A stretch of DNA of 7,882 bases from Candidatus Magasanikiibacteriota bacterium (GCA_012800155.1 JAAZJX010000023.1:1-7882); one strand, 5' to 3'. Counted from the stretch's first letter, positions 1 through 6,157 are shown. Notes: a model not told the origin generated them from the sequence alone. Program-made: numbers and translations.

Positions 1-9
1 CATAATCAT
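1..9 (-). CDS. Start of a further gene of the phosphatase operon (partial)
   Basis: Only the first three codons, ATG ATT ATG (Met-Ile-Met), lie in the window; the gene continues past the left edge. The start sits 1 bp after the stop of the 66-aa gene. The same nine bases, with one change (AAG to ATG in codon 3), form the start of the PP2C gene at 1627-1635, directly after the paralogous 65-aa gene. By this colinearity I infer that a second PP2C-like gene begins here. The protein itself cannot be seen, so identity is inference only. Confidence 0.45.
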
Positions 10-224
10 ATTATTGATCTTTAATATTTATAATTTTTTGTAAAGTATTTTTTAATTTAGTTTTATCTAATTCATCTTGTAATTCACGACGATAAATTTT
101 CATTTCTAAATCTAAATCTGCCAAACCTTTTTCTATTTTTTCTAACCAGAAAAGCAGATGATCAGCATCCTCCTTACTCATTTTTTTATTTTTATTTTGC
201 TCCTCCACCATAAAATTATTTTTT
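4..224. repeat. 221-bp direct repeat, copy at left (small gene and flanks)
   Basis: Matches 1630-1850 without indels at a constant offset of 1626 bp. It covers the leader TAAAATTATTTTTT at one end, the whole 66-aa gene, and the next gene's start codon (cat at 7-9). The two copies differ by scattered substitutions, so the duplication is not recent. The period equals one small gene plus one PP2C gene. Confidence 0.85.
11..211 (-). CDS. Small charged helical protein, copy 2 (66 aa)
   Basis: I do not recognise a named family. The protein is short, hydrophilic and rich in Lys, Glu, Asp and Leu. From about residue 12 its leucine spacing (HLLFWLEKIEKGLADLDLEM) suggests a long amphipathic helix or coiled coil; there is no signal peptide or membrane segment. 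It is about 83% identical (54 of 65 residues by eye) to the protein at 1640-1837, and the two differ mainly by conservative changes, so both copies appear to be under protein-level constraint. It lies 11 bp after the PP2C stop and 1 bp before the next start, so it should be translated in the same operon. The start is the first ATG; Met11 lacks a ribosome site at useful distance. A partner or adaptor role for the phosphatase is inferred from context only. Confidence 0.8.
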   Translation of the reverse strand: MVEEQNKNKKMSKEDADHLLFWLEKIEKGLADLDLEMKIYRRELQDELDKTKLKNTLQKIINIKDQ

Positions 225-1635
225 AAAGACCAAAATTAAATACACTACCTAACCAATTTTTTAAACTTCTTTTTTTATTTTCTGGCAACTTTATTTCTGC
301 TACTTGAATAGTAATATTATCCCCACTACCAAATTTTGGTCTCATAGGTATTTTTTTATTAGGATCATATTCTATTGTAAAATCTTTTTTACTATTATTT
401 CTCTCAAAAGCTAAATTAAATAATTGTTGTCTTAATTGTTCTCCTTTATATTTTTTAGATAATTCTAATACTTCATGTTCACTAACCACATCCCACAAAC
501 CATCTGAAGCCATAATAATTTGATCTTCATTTTCACCCTGAAACTGAAGAAATTCTGGTTTCTTAGAATCTGCTCCCAAAACACCAGTTATCCCATGACC
601 ATATTCATGATTATAAAATCCTGATAAATCTCTACCCTCTTTTAATAAATCTTCCACTGCTATATTTTGCATTCTTGTAGTACCTATGTCTAATTTTTTC
701 CCTCCTCTAATAGTCATAGCTTTACTATCTCCTGACCAAGCCAACTCTATTTTAGAATCAGGATTTATGCGAGCCATTACAGCGCAAGCATAACCACCTT
801 TACTATCTTTTTTAACAACTTCACTAGTTTCCAACATTGCAGTAACTAGATCTGGATTATTATTACCATCTCTAACTAATCTCTGATATAATTCTTTATT
901 AACAATCTCACTAGCCAATCTACCCATTGTACTTCCACCAGCGCCATCAATCACTCCCACTACTGTACACCCTTCACTATCAACTACTTCTCCTGCAAAC
1001 ATACTATCTTCATTAACTTTATTATATTTAGAACCTTTTCCACCAAAATCTGAAATACCAAAAACTTTTGCTAATCCTGTATCCATTGACCACTCTCTTC
1101 TATCCAAATTACCAGATTCAGGTATATATTGTCCTTCTGGCAATTCTAATTTTTCTGGCAAAGGAGGTGGAAGTTCTAGATCATCTTCTGAATTATCATC
1201 TGCAACTAAAAAATCTTCTGCTAATAAATCCACTTCTGCTAATTTACTTTCTTTTAATTTACTTAAATAATCTTCTAAAATTTTACTTTTTTCATTTAAT
1301 AATTTATCATCTTCAGCACTAACAACTCCCTTTTTCATAATTTCATTATATAACAAAAACATTTCTACCCAAGCTGACAAAGCTTCTTTTAATTCTTTTA
1401 ATTTGAAACCTAAATTATTTTCTTTATTATCTAACTGCTCATTATAGATATTTTGCAATTCTCCCAAAGCCTCTGATAATTCTGCTCTTTGTTCTGTTAA
1501 TTTTTCACAAGCTAGTTTAGATTTTTCTAGAACATCAGCAAATTGTTCTACGGTTTCTATTTCTTCAATTTCAGTTTCTAAATTTTCAATTGAACTTGTG
1601 TCAAAACCACTTTCAAAAGGATTTTGCTTAATCAT
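223..1635 (-). CDS. PP2C-family (PPM) Ser/Thr protein phosphatase with N-terminal helical region
   Basis: Metal-dependent phosphatase that should remove phosphate from Ser/Thr of target proteins. The catalytic domain spans about residues 190-450 and the expected acidic metal-site motifs are all present: NED at 208-210, DGAGG at 230-234 (usual form DGhGG), the GDS strand at 302-304, SDGLWDVVS at 377-385, and GSGDN at 436-440. It therefore looks active. Residues 20-145 are strongly charged and helical, probably coiled coil. An acidic stretch and a proline-rich linker (LPPPLPEKLELPEG, 155-168) join the two parts. There is no membrane segment, so it is probably cytoplasmic. It lies 4 bp after a 65-aa gene and 11 bp before that gene's paralogue, in the operon started by the Wzz-like gene. 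No Ser/Thr kinase is visible in the window. The N-terminal half is not a domain I can name; it may bind the small neighbours or a membrane partner (inference). Confidence 0.93.
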   Translation of the reverse strand: MIKQNPFESGFDTSSIENLETEIEEIETVEQFADVLEKSKLACEKLTEQRAELSEALGELQNIYNEQLDNKENNLGFKLKELKEALSAWVEMFLLYNEIMKKGVVSAEDDKLLNEKSKILEDYLSKLKESKLAEVDLLAEDFLVADDNSEDDLELPPPLPEKLELPEGQYIPESGNLDRREWSMDTGLAKVFGISDFGGKGSKYNKVNEDSMFAGEVVDSEGCTVVGVIDGAGGSTMGRLASEIVNKELYQRLVRDGNNNPDLVTAMLETSEVVKKDSKGGYACAVMARINPDSKIELAWSGDSKAMTIRGGKKLDIGTTRMQNIAVEDLLKEGRDLSGFYNHEYGHGITGVLGADSKKPEFLQFQGENEDQIIMASDGLWDVVSEHEVLELSKKYKGEQLRQQLFNLAFERNNSKKDFTIEYDPNKKIPMRPKFGSGDNITIQVAEIKLPENKKRSLKNWLGSVFNFGL

Positions 1636-1850
1636 ATTATTATTCTTTAATATTTATTATATTTTTAAAAGTATTTTTTAATTTAGATTTATCTAATTCA
1701 TTTTGTAATTCACGACGATAAATTTTTATTTCTAAATCTAAATCTGCTAAACTTTTTTCTATTTTTTCTAACCAAAAAAGTAAACGATCAGCATCCTCTC
1801 TACTCATTTTTTTATTTTTATTTTGCTCTTTCACCATAAAATTATTTTTT
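1630..1850. repeat. 221-bp direct repeat, copy at right
   Basis: Partner of 4-224. The right boundary falls in the last codons of the Wzz-like gene: its stop TAA (1842-1844) lies inside the repeated leader, while in the other copy the PP2C stop (223-225) sits at the repeat edge. The left boundary runs into the first codons of PP2C. Confidence 0.85.
1640..1837 (-). CDS. Small charged helical protein, copy 1 (65 aa)
   Basis: Paralogue of the 66-aa protein at 11-211, of unknown family. Both share the core SxEDADxLLFWLEKIEKxLADLDLE and a basic, Lys/Asn-rich N-terminus and C-terminus; a soluble amphipathic helix is the likely fold. This copy stops one codon earlier because the CAA (Gln66) of the other copy is TAA here. 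The start lies 4 bp after the Wzz-like gene and the stop 4 bp before the PP2C start, so translation is probably coupled in one transcript. No ribosome-binding site is visible; the leader is AAAAAATAATTTT, identical to that of the other copy. Confidence 0.8.
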   Translation of the reverse strand: MVKEQNKNKKMSREDADRLLFWLEKIEKSLADLDLEIKIYRRELQNELDKSKLKNTFKNIINIKE

Positions 1851-2450
1851 CTTAATAACTAACAAAGAACTCAAAACCATCCCTACTACAAATCCCATTG
1901 CAAAATTCAAAATAATATTTGGACGAACAGGAAATCTAGTTACTACTGGTTGATTAACAACTTTGATAGTAACATCCCCACCTACATATTCCCAACCTTT
2001 GGCAGCCAAAGCATCTACTGTAGCTCCAGCTAATTGTTTAGCTTGGTTAACATTGGAATCATAAGCTGAAACATTCACTACTCCTGTACCATAAACTACT
2101 GAAGATTTCACTGTTTTTTGCCATAATTTTCTTCTTTCTCTTTCACTTAATTTATCAAATTTTGTTCGGTCAATATTATAACCAGCTTGTAACATTACTT
2201 TATTATAAAAATCGCTTGTCCCTATTACTTGTACTAAATTTTCTCCTACTCTTTCAGCAGATTTTACTACTGTATAAGGATCCACTCCATAACGAGATTT
2301 AGAAATAATTAAAGCTTGAGCATCAGCTCTGTATTCAAGAGGAAATAATAAACTAACCAACAAAGCTACTGTACCAATCAATAAACCACTAAAAATTATA
2401 AACTTGTAGCGTTTTTTTAATATCGTTAGTGGTGAATTATCTACAAACAT
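1842..2450 (-). CDS. Wzz/YveK-type polysaccharide chain-length (co-polymerase) membrane protein
   Basis: The protein has the layout of the Wzz family: a short cytoplasmic N-terminus with KKRYKF, a first membrane helix at about 17-37, an extracytoplasmic domain (38-175) rich in alpha/beta segments, a proline-rich stretch before the membrane (VNQPVVTRFPVRPN, 165-178) and a second helix at about 179-199 ending in KKK. At 202 aa it matches the short CapA/YveK type, which in other bacteria pairs with a separate tyrosine kinase and sets chain length or export of surface polysaccharide. No BY-kinase domain is fused and none is seen nearby. It is the first gene of an operon under a consensus promoter 40 bp upstream, followed by the small gene and PP2C phosphatase. 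A phosphorylation-controlled envelope role is suggested by this linkage but not shown. Confidence 0.82.
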   Translation of the reverse strand: MFVDNSPLTILKKRYKFIIFSGLLIGTVALLVSLLFPLEYRADAQALIISKSRYGVDPYTVVKSAERVGENLVQVIGTSDFYNKVMLQAGYNIDRTKFDKLSERERRKLWQKTVKSSVVYGTGVVNVSAYDSNVNQAKQLAGATVDALAAKGWEYVGGDVTIKVVNQPVVTRFPVRPNIILNFAMGFVVGMVLSSLLVIKKK

Positions 2451-2489
2451 ATTTTAATTATTTAAAATAAGCTAAAAAATTAACTGTTT

Positions 2490-2518
2490 ATTATAACACA
2501 AAATACCGCTTTTGTCAA
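2490..2518 (-). promoter_or_regulatory. Consensus sigma70 promoter of the wzz-like/PP2C operon
   Basis: On the minus strand TTGACA (2513-2518), a 17-bp spacer, then TATAAT (2490-2495): both boxes are perfect. Expected start of RNA is near 2483, about 33 nt before the Wzz-like ATG. The TGA stop of the HtrA-like gene (2515-2517) lies within the -35 box. Confidence 0.88.
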
Positions 2519-3591
2519 TAATTTAAACTAATTTTTTGTTTAGTTATCCAAATACTATTTTCTTCTCCATTTCTTAAAAAAACTACTTCAAATTCATTTG
2601 GAGATAACCAAATATTTTCTGTAATACTACTGGCTTCTATATTTTTACCATTAATTTTCAAAATTACATCTCCCGCCTTCAAAGCTGTAACAGATTTAGT
2701 TCCCACACTATTTAAATAAAAACCATTAATACTAGCACCATTATCTTTAATTATTTTTACTAAATGACCTTTCCAATTAACATTATTATACCCCAAAACC
2801 CCCTTAGATAACAAGTTGTTTACTTGTTGCTCTACTAACCAACCAGCTACTAGTAAACCATTATCATCAACAAAACCAATAAAATTACCTTGTTCATCAA
2901 TTAACAAACTTCCCGGAGAAACTGTTTTGACCAAAGAATAATGATATTGTTGATCCCAAATATAAAAACTTTTATCTGTTTTTATTCTATTATTTTCTTT
3001 AATATAATTTTCTTGCCATTTTTCTTCAGTTACTGTCCATACAAAAGCGCCCATCTGTAATTTATCCCAAGTAGGAAAAGAAACAACTCTAGAACCTTGA
3101 GTTTCAATCTTAAAATATAAAACTTGTGAAAAAGCATCTAACACAACTTTATCTACAGAAAAAATATTATTTTGATAATCTACTATTTCCCAATTTTTCT
3201 CCCAACCAAAAAAATAATTTGGCACATAAGCTGCCGCCCAACCATCAGAACTAATAATCACTGCTTGACCAATAAAAGATTCTGCTGAATATATTTTTTC
3301 AGCTGTTTTTTTACGCTTATCATAAATAGTAAAAAATCTTTGTTCAGTTTGTTTAATAAAAAAAGGATCCGGACTATTATACGAAATTGTTCGCGCATCA
3401 ATATTATTACCAAACCAAACATTATTATTTTCATTTGATGGTAAAATCCAAACTCCAGTAATAATCGCAGCGCAAATACCAGCCAAAAAAGCTAATAAAG
3501 CGAATAATAAAATCCAACGAATATTTTGCAAACGATAATAAGTATCAATTCTACAAGTTTTCGGTGGTAAATGTGGAGCGTTTTTATTCAT
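2515..3591 (-). CDS. Membrane-anchored HtrA-like protein with PDZ domain, probable pseudoprotease
   Basis: A basic N-terminus is followed by one membrane helix (about 25-49), a trypsin-like region (about 100-260) and a PDZ domain (about 270-350, with SVTALKAGDVILKINGKNI at 299-318). The trypsin-like part keeps the frame of HtrA/DegP: GQAVIISSDGW at 108-118 aligns with the GSGVIIS-DGY strand, and SPGSLLIDEQGNFIGF at 225-240 aligns with the GNSGGPL-NxxGxVIG strand. The catalytic His position is Pro124 by this alignment and the Asp of the DLAVLKI strand is Gln156. Ser225 remains, but in TVSPG rather than GNSGG. I infer an extracytoplasmic binding or chaperone-like protein without protease activity. 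It is monocistronic or leads into the Wzz operon; its TGA stop overlaps the next promoter's -35 box. A weak promoter lies upstream at 3622-3648. Confidence 0.8.
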   Translation of the reverse strand: MNKNAPHLPPKTCRIDTYYRLQNIRWILLFALLAFLAGICAAIITGVWILPSNENNNVWFGNNIDARTISYNSPDPFFIKQTEQRFFTIYDKRKKTAEKIYSAESFIGQAVIISSDGWAAAYVPNYFFGWEKNWEIVDYQNNIFSVDKVVLDAFSQVLYFKIETQGSRVVSFPTWDKLQMGAFVWTVTEEKWQENYIKENNRIKTDKSFYIWDQQYHYSLVKTVSPGSLLIDEQGNFIGFVDDNGLLVAGWLVEQQVNNLLSKGVLGYNNVNWKGHLVKIIKDNGASINGFYLNSVGTKSVTALKAGDVILKINGKNIEASSITENIWLSPNEFEVVFLRNGEENSIWITKQKISLNY

Positions 3592-3621
3592 AAATAAGGC
3601 ATTAAAACATTAAAGCAATTA

Positions 3622-3648
3622 ATTATAGTCGCAAGTCTATAAATTCAA
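3622..3648 (-). promoter_or_regulatory. Possible promoter of the HtrA-like gene
   Basis: Minus-strand TATAAT at 3622-3627 is perfect; the best -35 is TTGAAT at 3643-3648 with a short 15-bp spacer. It lies about 30 bp upstream of the HtrA-like start and just beside the GACTTT array. Confidence 0.45.
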
Positions 3649-3665
3649 AAGTCTTTAAAGACACG

Positions 3666-3812
3666 GACTTTCTGACTTTATGGACTTTATAGACTTTATA
3701 GACTTTCTGGACTTTCTGGACTTTCTGACTTTATGGACTTTCTGACTTTACAGACTTTCTGACTTTATAGACTTTCTGACTTTATGGACTTTATGGACTT
3801 TATAGACTTTCT
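3666..3812. repeat. Tandem array of 17 GACTTT-type units (array 1)
   Basis: Seventeen head-to-tail units of two lengths: 8-mer GACTTTCT (six units) and 9-mers GACTTTATG, GACTTTATA, GACTTTCTG and GACTTTACA (eleven units). They read on the plus strand while both flanking genes are on the minus strand. The unit mix includes G-ending words (ATG, CTG) that array 2 lacks. Units contain TGA and TAG in several frames, so the array is not coding. The palindrome GTCTTTAAAGAC (3651-3662) and inverted unit-like words (AGTCTATAAA) adjoin its left end. Confidence 0.93.
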
Positions 3813-4581
3813 AAATCCACCTTACAAAGAAAAATAAAAATAAAAAATATAAAATAAAATTACTTATTAAAAAAAATAATTGCTTCTTCCAAATAATTCC
3901 TTGAGCAGTTAAATTAAATCTAATTAATAAATTAATAATATACCAAACCCAAGTAAACAAAAATCCCAAAACTAAATAACCAAATGGTAAAAAATGTAAT
4001 ACCCAAGAAATTTCCCAAGCCAGCAAAACTACCAAAATAAACCAAAATAAAAAACTACGAAAAGAACTGGAAAAATAATTTTTCCAAATATTCACTGACA
4101 CTAAACCAGCCAACAAACTAATAATTAAACCTATCAACCAAAAAGAAATATTTTGAAAAAACAAATCCACTGCAAAAAAGAAACTCACTAAACAAAATAA
4201 ATTCATCACCCACAACATTACTATAAATCTTCTCAAAGGTTTATCTAAATAAGATAAAGCGCTTTTTTCTTGTGAAGTAAAAATTAAAAAAAATAACACT
4301 CCAATTAACAAAATACTTACAAAATATTTTATCCAAACAATTTCCAACAAAAGTATTAAACTAAGAAAAGAAACAGCTGTAGTTAATAATAAAAATAATG
4401 ATTGTTTAAAATTCTTTTTGTGATTGCGTAAAAAAACTAAATATCCCAATCCACCTAACCATAATAATAAAACTATCAAAAAAACCCACCAAATAGTTAA
4501 TTTATTAAAAACTAATAAAGCCACAGAAGTTAATACTATACTAGCAAAAGATAATAAGTATTTTCTCCACAAATCTTGCAT
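3811..4581 (-). CDS. Polytopic integral membrane protein, unknown function (256 aa)
   Basis: Almost entirely hydrophobic, with about eight or nine predicted membrane helices by eye (near residues 9-25, 30-51, 61-80, 83-101, 117-138, 146-165, 174-194, 197-220 and 234-253). Short loops carry Lys/Arg clusters (RNHKK at 52-56, LDKPLRR at 112-118). I see no transporter, enzyme or secretion motif that names the family. It begins 3 bp after the stop of the 146-aa membrane-anchored gene, so the two are probably cotranslated and may act together in the envelope. The stop codon TAG lies at the edge of the GACTTT repeat array: the final array unit GACTTTCTA supplies it on the opposite strand. No ribosome-binding site is visible before the ATG. 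Confidence 0.72.
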   Translation of the reverse strand: MQDLWRKYLLSFASIVLTSVALLVFNKLTIWWVFLIVLLLWLGGLGYLVFLRNHKKNFKQSLFLLLTTAVSFLSLILLLEIVWIKYFVSILLIGVLFFLIFTSQEKSALSYLDKPLRRFIVMLWVMNLFCLVSFFFAVDLFFQNISFWLIGLIISLLAGLVSVNIWKNYFSSSFRSFLFWFILVVLLAWEISWVLHFLPFGYLVLGFLFTWVWYIINLLIRFNLTAQGIIWKKQLFFLISNFILYFLFLFFFVRWI

Positions 4582-4584
4582 AGT

Positions 4585-5025
4585 TTATTTTGTTTTTAAA
4601 ACTAAAATATCTGCTAATAAATTATTTACTTTTTTTTGCACTTCTTCTAAATCCAAAATATTTTGACTCTCCTCAAGACGAAGCACTCCTAAAAAAGTTT
4701 TTAAATGAACATCTCTCATTTCTTGAGGCACACGCACACTTAATAAAATATTTTTAGTATTTTTAAAAATATTATCTATACTTTGATCTTGATTATTGTA
4801 AAATAATAATTTTTCTATTTCAGAAAAATATTTAGTTTCTAAATCAATGGACTGATCAATTGTTTGATCAATATTATTTACTAAAATATTTTCTTTGTTT
4901 GCAAGATCTGACTTATGTTTAAATAAAATTGTCATCAAAATAATTCCTGAAATAATAATTCCCAAAGCTATAAAACCAAAAAAAACTAAAGGAAACTTTT
5001 GTGTTTTTCTTTTTTTCCAAAACAT
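4585..5025 (-). CDS. Single-pass membrane-anchored protein, unknown function (146 aa)
   Basis: A basic N-terminus (MFWKKRKTQK) precedes one membrane helix at about 11-35. The remainder is a predicted outward-facing helical domain rich in Asp, Gln and Leu. The stretch VRVPQEMRDVHLKTFLGVLRLEES (97-120) is the best-defined block; it contains a VP...HL pattern I associate only loosely with uncharacterised small envelope proteins. No enzymatic motif is seen. It is the first gene of a two-gene operon with the polytopic membrane protein 3 bp downstream. It is transcribed away from smpB by a promoter with a TATAAT box at 5109-5114. Confidence 0.72.
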   Translation of the reverse strand: MFWKKRKTQKFPLVFFGFIALGIIISGIILMTILFKHKSDLANKENILVNNIDQTIDQSIDLETKYFSEIEKLLFYNNQDQSIDNIFKNTKNILLSVRVPQEMRDVHLKTFLGVLRLEESQNILDLEEVQKKVNNLLADILVLKTK

Positions 5026-5089
5026 AGAAAAATATTAACTAATTAAAATAAAAATAATCTTTAATAAAAAAATTCTTTTAATCAAATAC

Positions 5090-5118
5090 TTGAAAAAAAG
5101 CTAAATTTATTATACACT
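5090..5118 (+). promoter_or_regulatory. Probable smpB-ssrA promoter
   Basis: Plus-strand TTGAAA (5090-5095), 17-bp spacer, TACACT (5113-5118). The expected RNA start near 5125 leaves a leader of roughly 17 nt before the smpB ATG. The -10 overlaps the minus-strand -10 of the divergent gene. Confidence 0.55.
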
Positions 5119-5137
5119 ATTATCGTAATTAAAGCAA
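5109..5137 (-). promoter_or_regulatory. Probable divergent promoter of the membrane-protein pair
   Basis: Minus-strand TATAAT (5109-5114) is perfect; TTGCTT (5132-5137) stands 17 bp upstream as a half-matching -35. The long leader to the ATG at 5025 is about 75 nt of AT-rich sequence without visible structure. Confidence 0.55.
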
Positions 5138-5141
5138 AAAT

Positions 5142-5591
5142 ATGAAACTCTATGCTGACAACAAAAAAGCTCGTTTTGATTATGAGATCATTGAAACTTA
5201 TGAAGCTGGTTTAGTGTTGTCTGGAAATGAAGTAAAATCAATTCGTAATGGCAATATTAGCCTTAAAGGTGGCTTTATTACTTTTCATAACCAAGATGCT
5301 TTTTTGACTAATGTTCATATCCCCCGTTACAAATATGCTGGAAATTTATTAAATTATGATCCTGAACGAAGTAGAAAATTATTATTAAAAAAGAAAGAAA
5401 TCTCTTATTTAAGAGGAAAATCACAAGAAAAAGGCTTGACAATAGTACCTTTAACAATATATAATAAAGGTCGTCATATCAAAATAGAAATTGCTGTTGT
5501 CAAAGGAAAAAAGAAATATGACAAGCGTGAATCAATCAAAAAAAGAGAAGTTAATAGAGAATTACAAAGAAAAATGAAATCTACAATATAG
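5142..5591 (+). CDS. smpB: SsrA-binding protein SmpB
   Basis: SmpB binds the tRNA-like part of tmRNA, brings it to ribosomes stalled on broken mRNA, and mimics the missing codon-anticodon helix during trans-translation. The 149-aa protein has the full family layout: the OB-fold core with GLVLSGNEVKSIR (23-35) and GNISLKGGF (37-45), NYDPERSRKLLL (71-82), KGLTIVPL (97-104), and the basic C-terminal tail GKKKYDKRESIKKRE (122-136) that enters the mRNA channel. Length is normal for the family (about 150-160). The start is the only sensible ATG; no Shine-Dalgarno precedes it. The ssrA gene follows 18 bp after the stop, so protein and RNA of the rescue system are probably made from one transcript. 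Confidence 0.97.
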   Translation: MKLYADNKKARFDYEIIETYEAGLVLSGNEVKSIRNGNISLKGGFITFHNQDAFLTNVHIPRYKYAGNLLNYDPERSRKLLLKKKEISYLRGKSQEKGLTIVPLTIYNKGRHIKIEIAVVKGKKKYDKRESIKKREVNRELQRKMKSTI

Positions 5592-5609
5592 CTATTTCAA
5601 AATTTATTT

Positions 5610-5993
5610 GGGGATGACAGGATTCGCTAGTCGGATCTAGTTGTCTGTACAGGCATACCGAGCTCTAACTCGTAAAACTGGAAAATTATACGTGCAAACG
5701 TTACTAGTCGAGTGAAAAATGCTTTGGCTCGCGCCTTCGCAATGCCTTCATTCGCATCCGTAGTCGCTTAATAGCTTCTACCATCGTCCCTGTGATACTC
5801 AATAACAGTCAGACGGTGTCAACTTATTGAGTGTAAATTATTAGTCTTCCTCAACTAATAATTGAAACTACTGAGGATAGTTATTTATCTTTTTTCCGAC
5901 TTTCTAGATAAATAATAAAATATTAAATCGGATATGTATGTAGAATGTATTGCCAACCCGTACTAAACCCGGGTTCAATTCCCGGCATCTCCA
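5610..5993 (+). ncRNA. ssrA: Transfer-messenger RNA (tmRNA)
   Basis: The acceptor arm pairs GGGGATG (5610-5616) with CATCTCC (5986-5992), including G3-U70 (5612 with 5990), the alanine identity pair. The T arm is CCGGG/CCCGG (5969-5973, 5981-5985) around loop TTCAATT. GGATTCG at 5620-5626 is the conserved D-loop analogue. GCATACCGAG...CTCGTAAAA (5653-5677) matches the classical segment before the resume codon. Downstream are pseudoknot elements: CATCGTC/GACGGTG (5782-5788, 5812-5818) interlocked with ACTCAATAA/TTATTGAGT (5797-5805, 5824-5832); a 10-bp stem (5836-5845, 5854-5863) whose loop CCTCA pairs with TGAGG (5872-5876); and a 10-bp stem (5881-5890, 5906-5915) whose loop CCGA can pair with TCGG (5928-5931). 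Length of 384 nt is typical. The 3' end is followed by CAA rather than an encoded CCA, so CCA is presumably added after processing. Confidence 0.96.
5694..5771 (+). other. ssrA: tmRNA tag-peptide reading frame (25 aa)
   Basis: The resume codon is placed at GCA 5694-5696 by alignment with the conserved CTCGTAAAA...GCAAAC context of known tmRNAs. The frame reads ANVTSRVK..., continues NALARAFA, and ends FASVVA before tandem stops TAA TAG (5769-5774). At 25 residues it is long compared with the common 8-15 residues (11 added residues in E. coli). It is basic and has no acidic residue. It ends in VVA rather than the usual LAA/VAA/ALA. The hydrophobic small-residue end could still be read by ClpXP-type proteases (inference). 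Confidence 0.85.
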
Positions 5994-6015
5994 CAAAAAT
6001 AATACAAATTTAATA

Positions 6016-6157
6016 AACTTTCTGACTTTACAGACTTTCTGACTTTACAGACTTTCTGACTTTATAGACTTTACAGACTTTCTGACTTTCTGACTTTACA
6101 GACTTTCTGACTTTCTGACTTTATAGACTTTCTGACTTTCTGACTTTCTGACTTTCT
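6016..6157. repeat. Tandem array of 17 GACTTT-type units (array 2)
   Basis: Seventeen units again, the first AACTTTCT, then 8-mers GACTTTCT mixed with 9-mers GACTTTACA (four) and GACTTTATA (two). It fills the space between the tmRNA 3' end (5993) and infC (6177), here in the same direction as the flanking genes. A decaying unit (AAACTTTTAAACT) follows. No standard promoter can be seen in the gap, although TTTATAGACT units carry a -10-like TATAGA. Confidence 0.93.

Noticed and set aside
1068..1322. 84-codon open frame on the plus strand
   Set aside because: It lies wholly antisense to the PP2C gene, is low-complexity Leu/Ile/Tyr-rich, and has no promoter or family signature.
2515..2517. Recoding of TGA as glycine or tryptophan
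   Set aside because: TGA ends the HtrA-like gene right after a complete PDZ domain and no in-frame TGA occurs in the recognised proteins; conserved Gly and Trp use GGN and TGG. This single stop is weak evidence by itself.
3666..3812. CRISPR array
   Set aside because: Units are 8-9 bp with no spacers and no cas genes; it is a simple tandem array.
4424..4666. 80-codon open frame on the plus strand
   Set aside because: Antisense to the two membrane-protein genes; a composition shadow of AT-rich hydrophobic coding sequence.
5705..5709. TAGTC as the pre-resume-codon motif, as in E. coli tmRNA
   Set aside because: Reading from the next base gives GAG then TGA, an immediate stop; the GCA AAC frame fits the conserved upstream segment.
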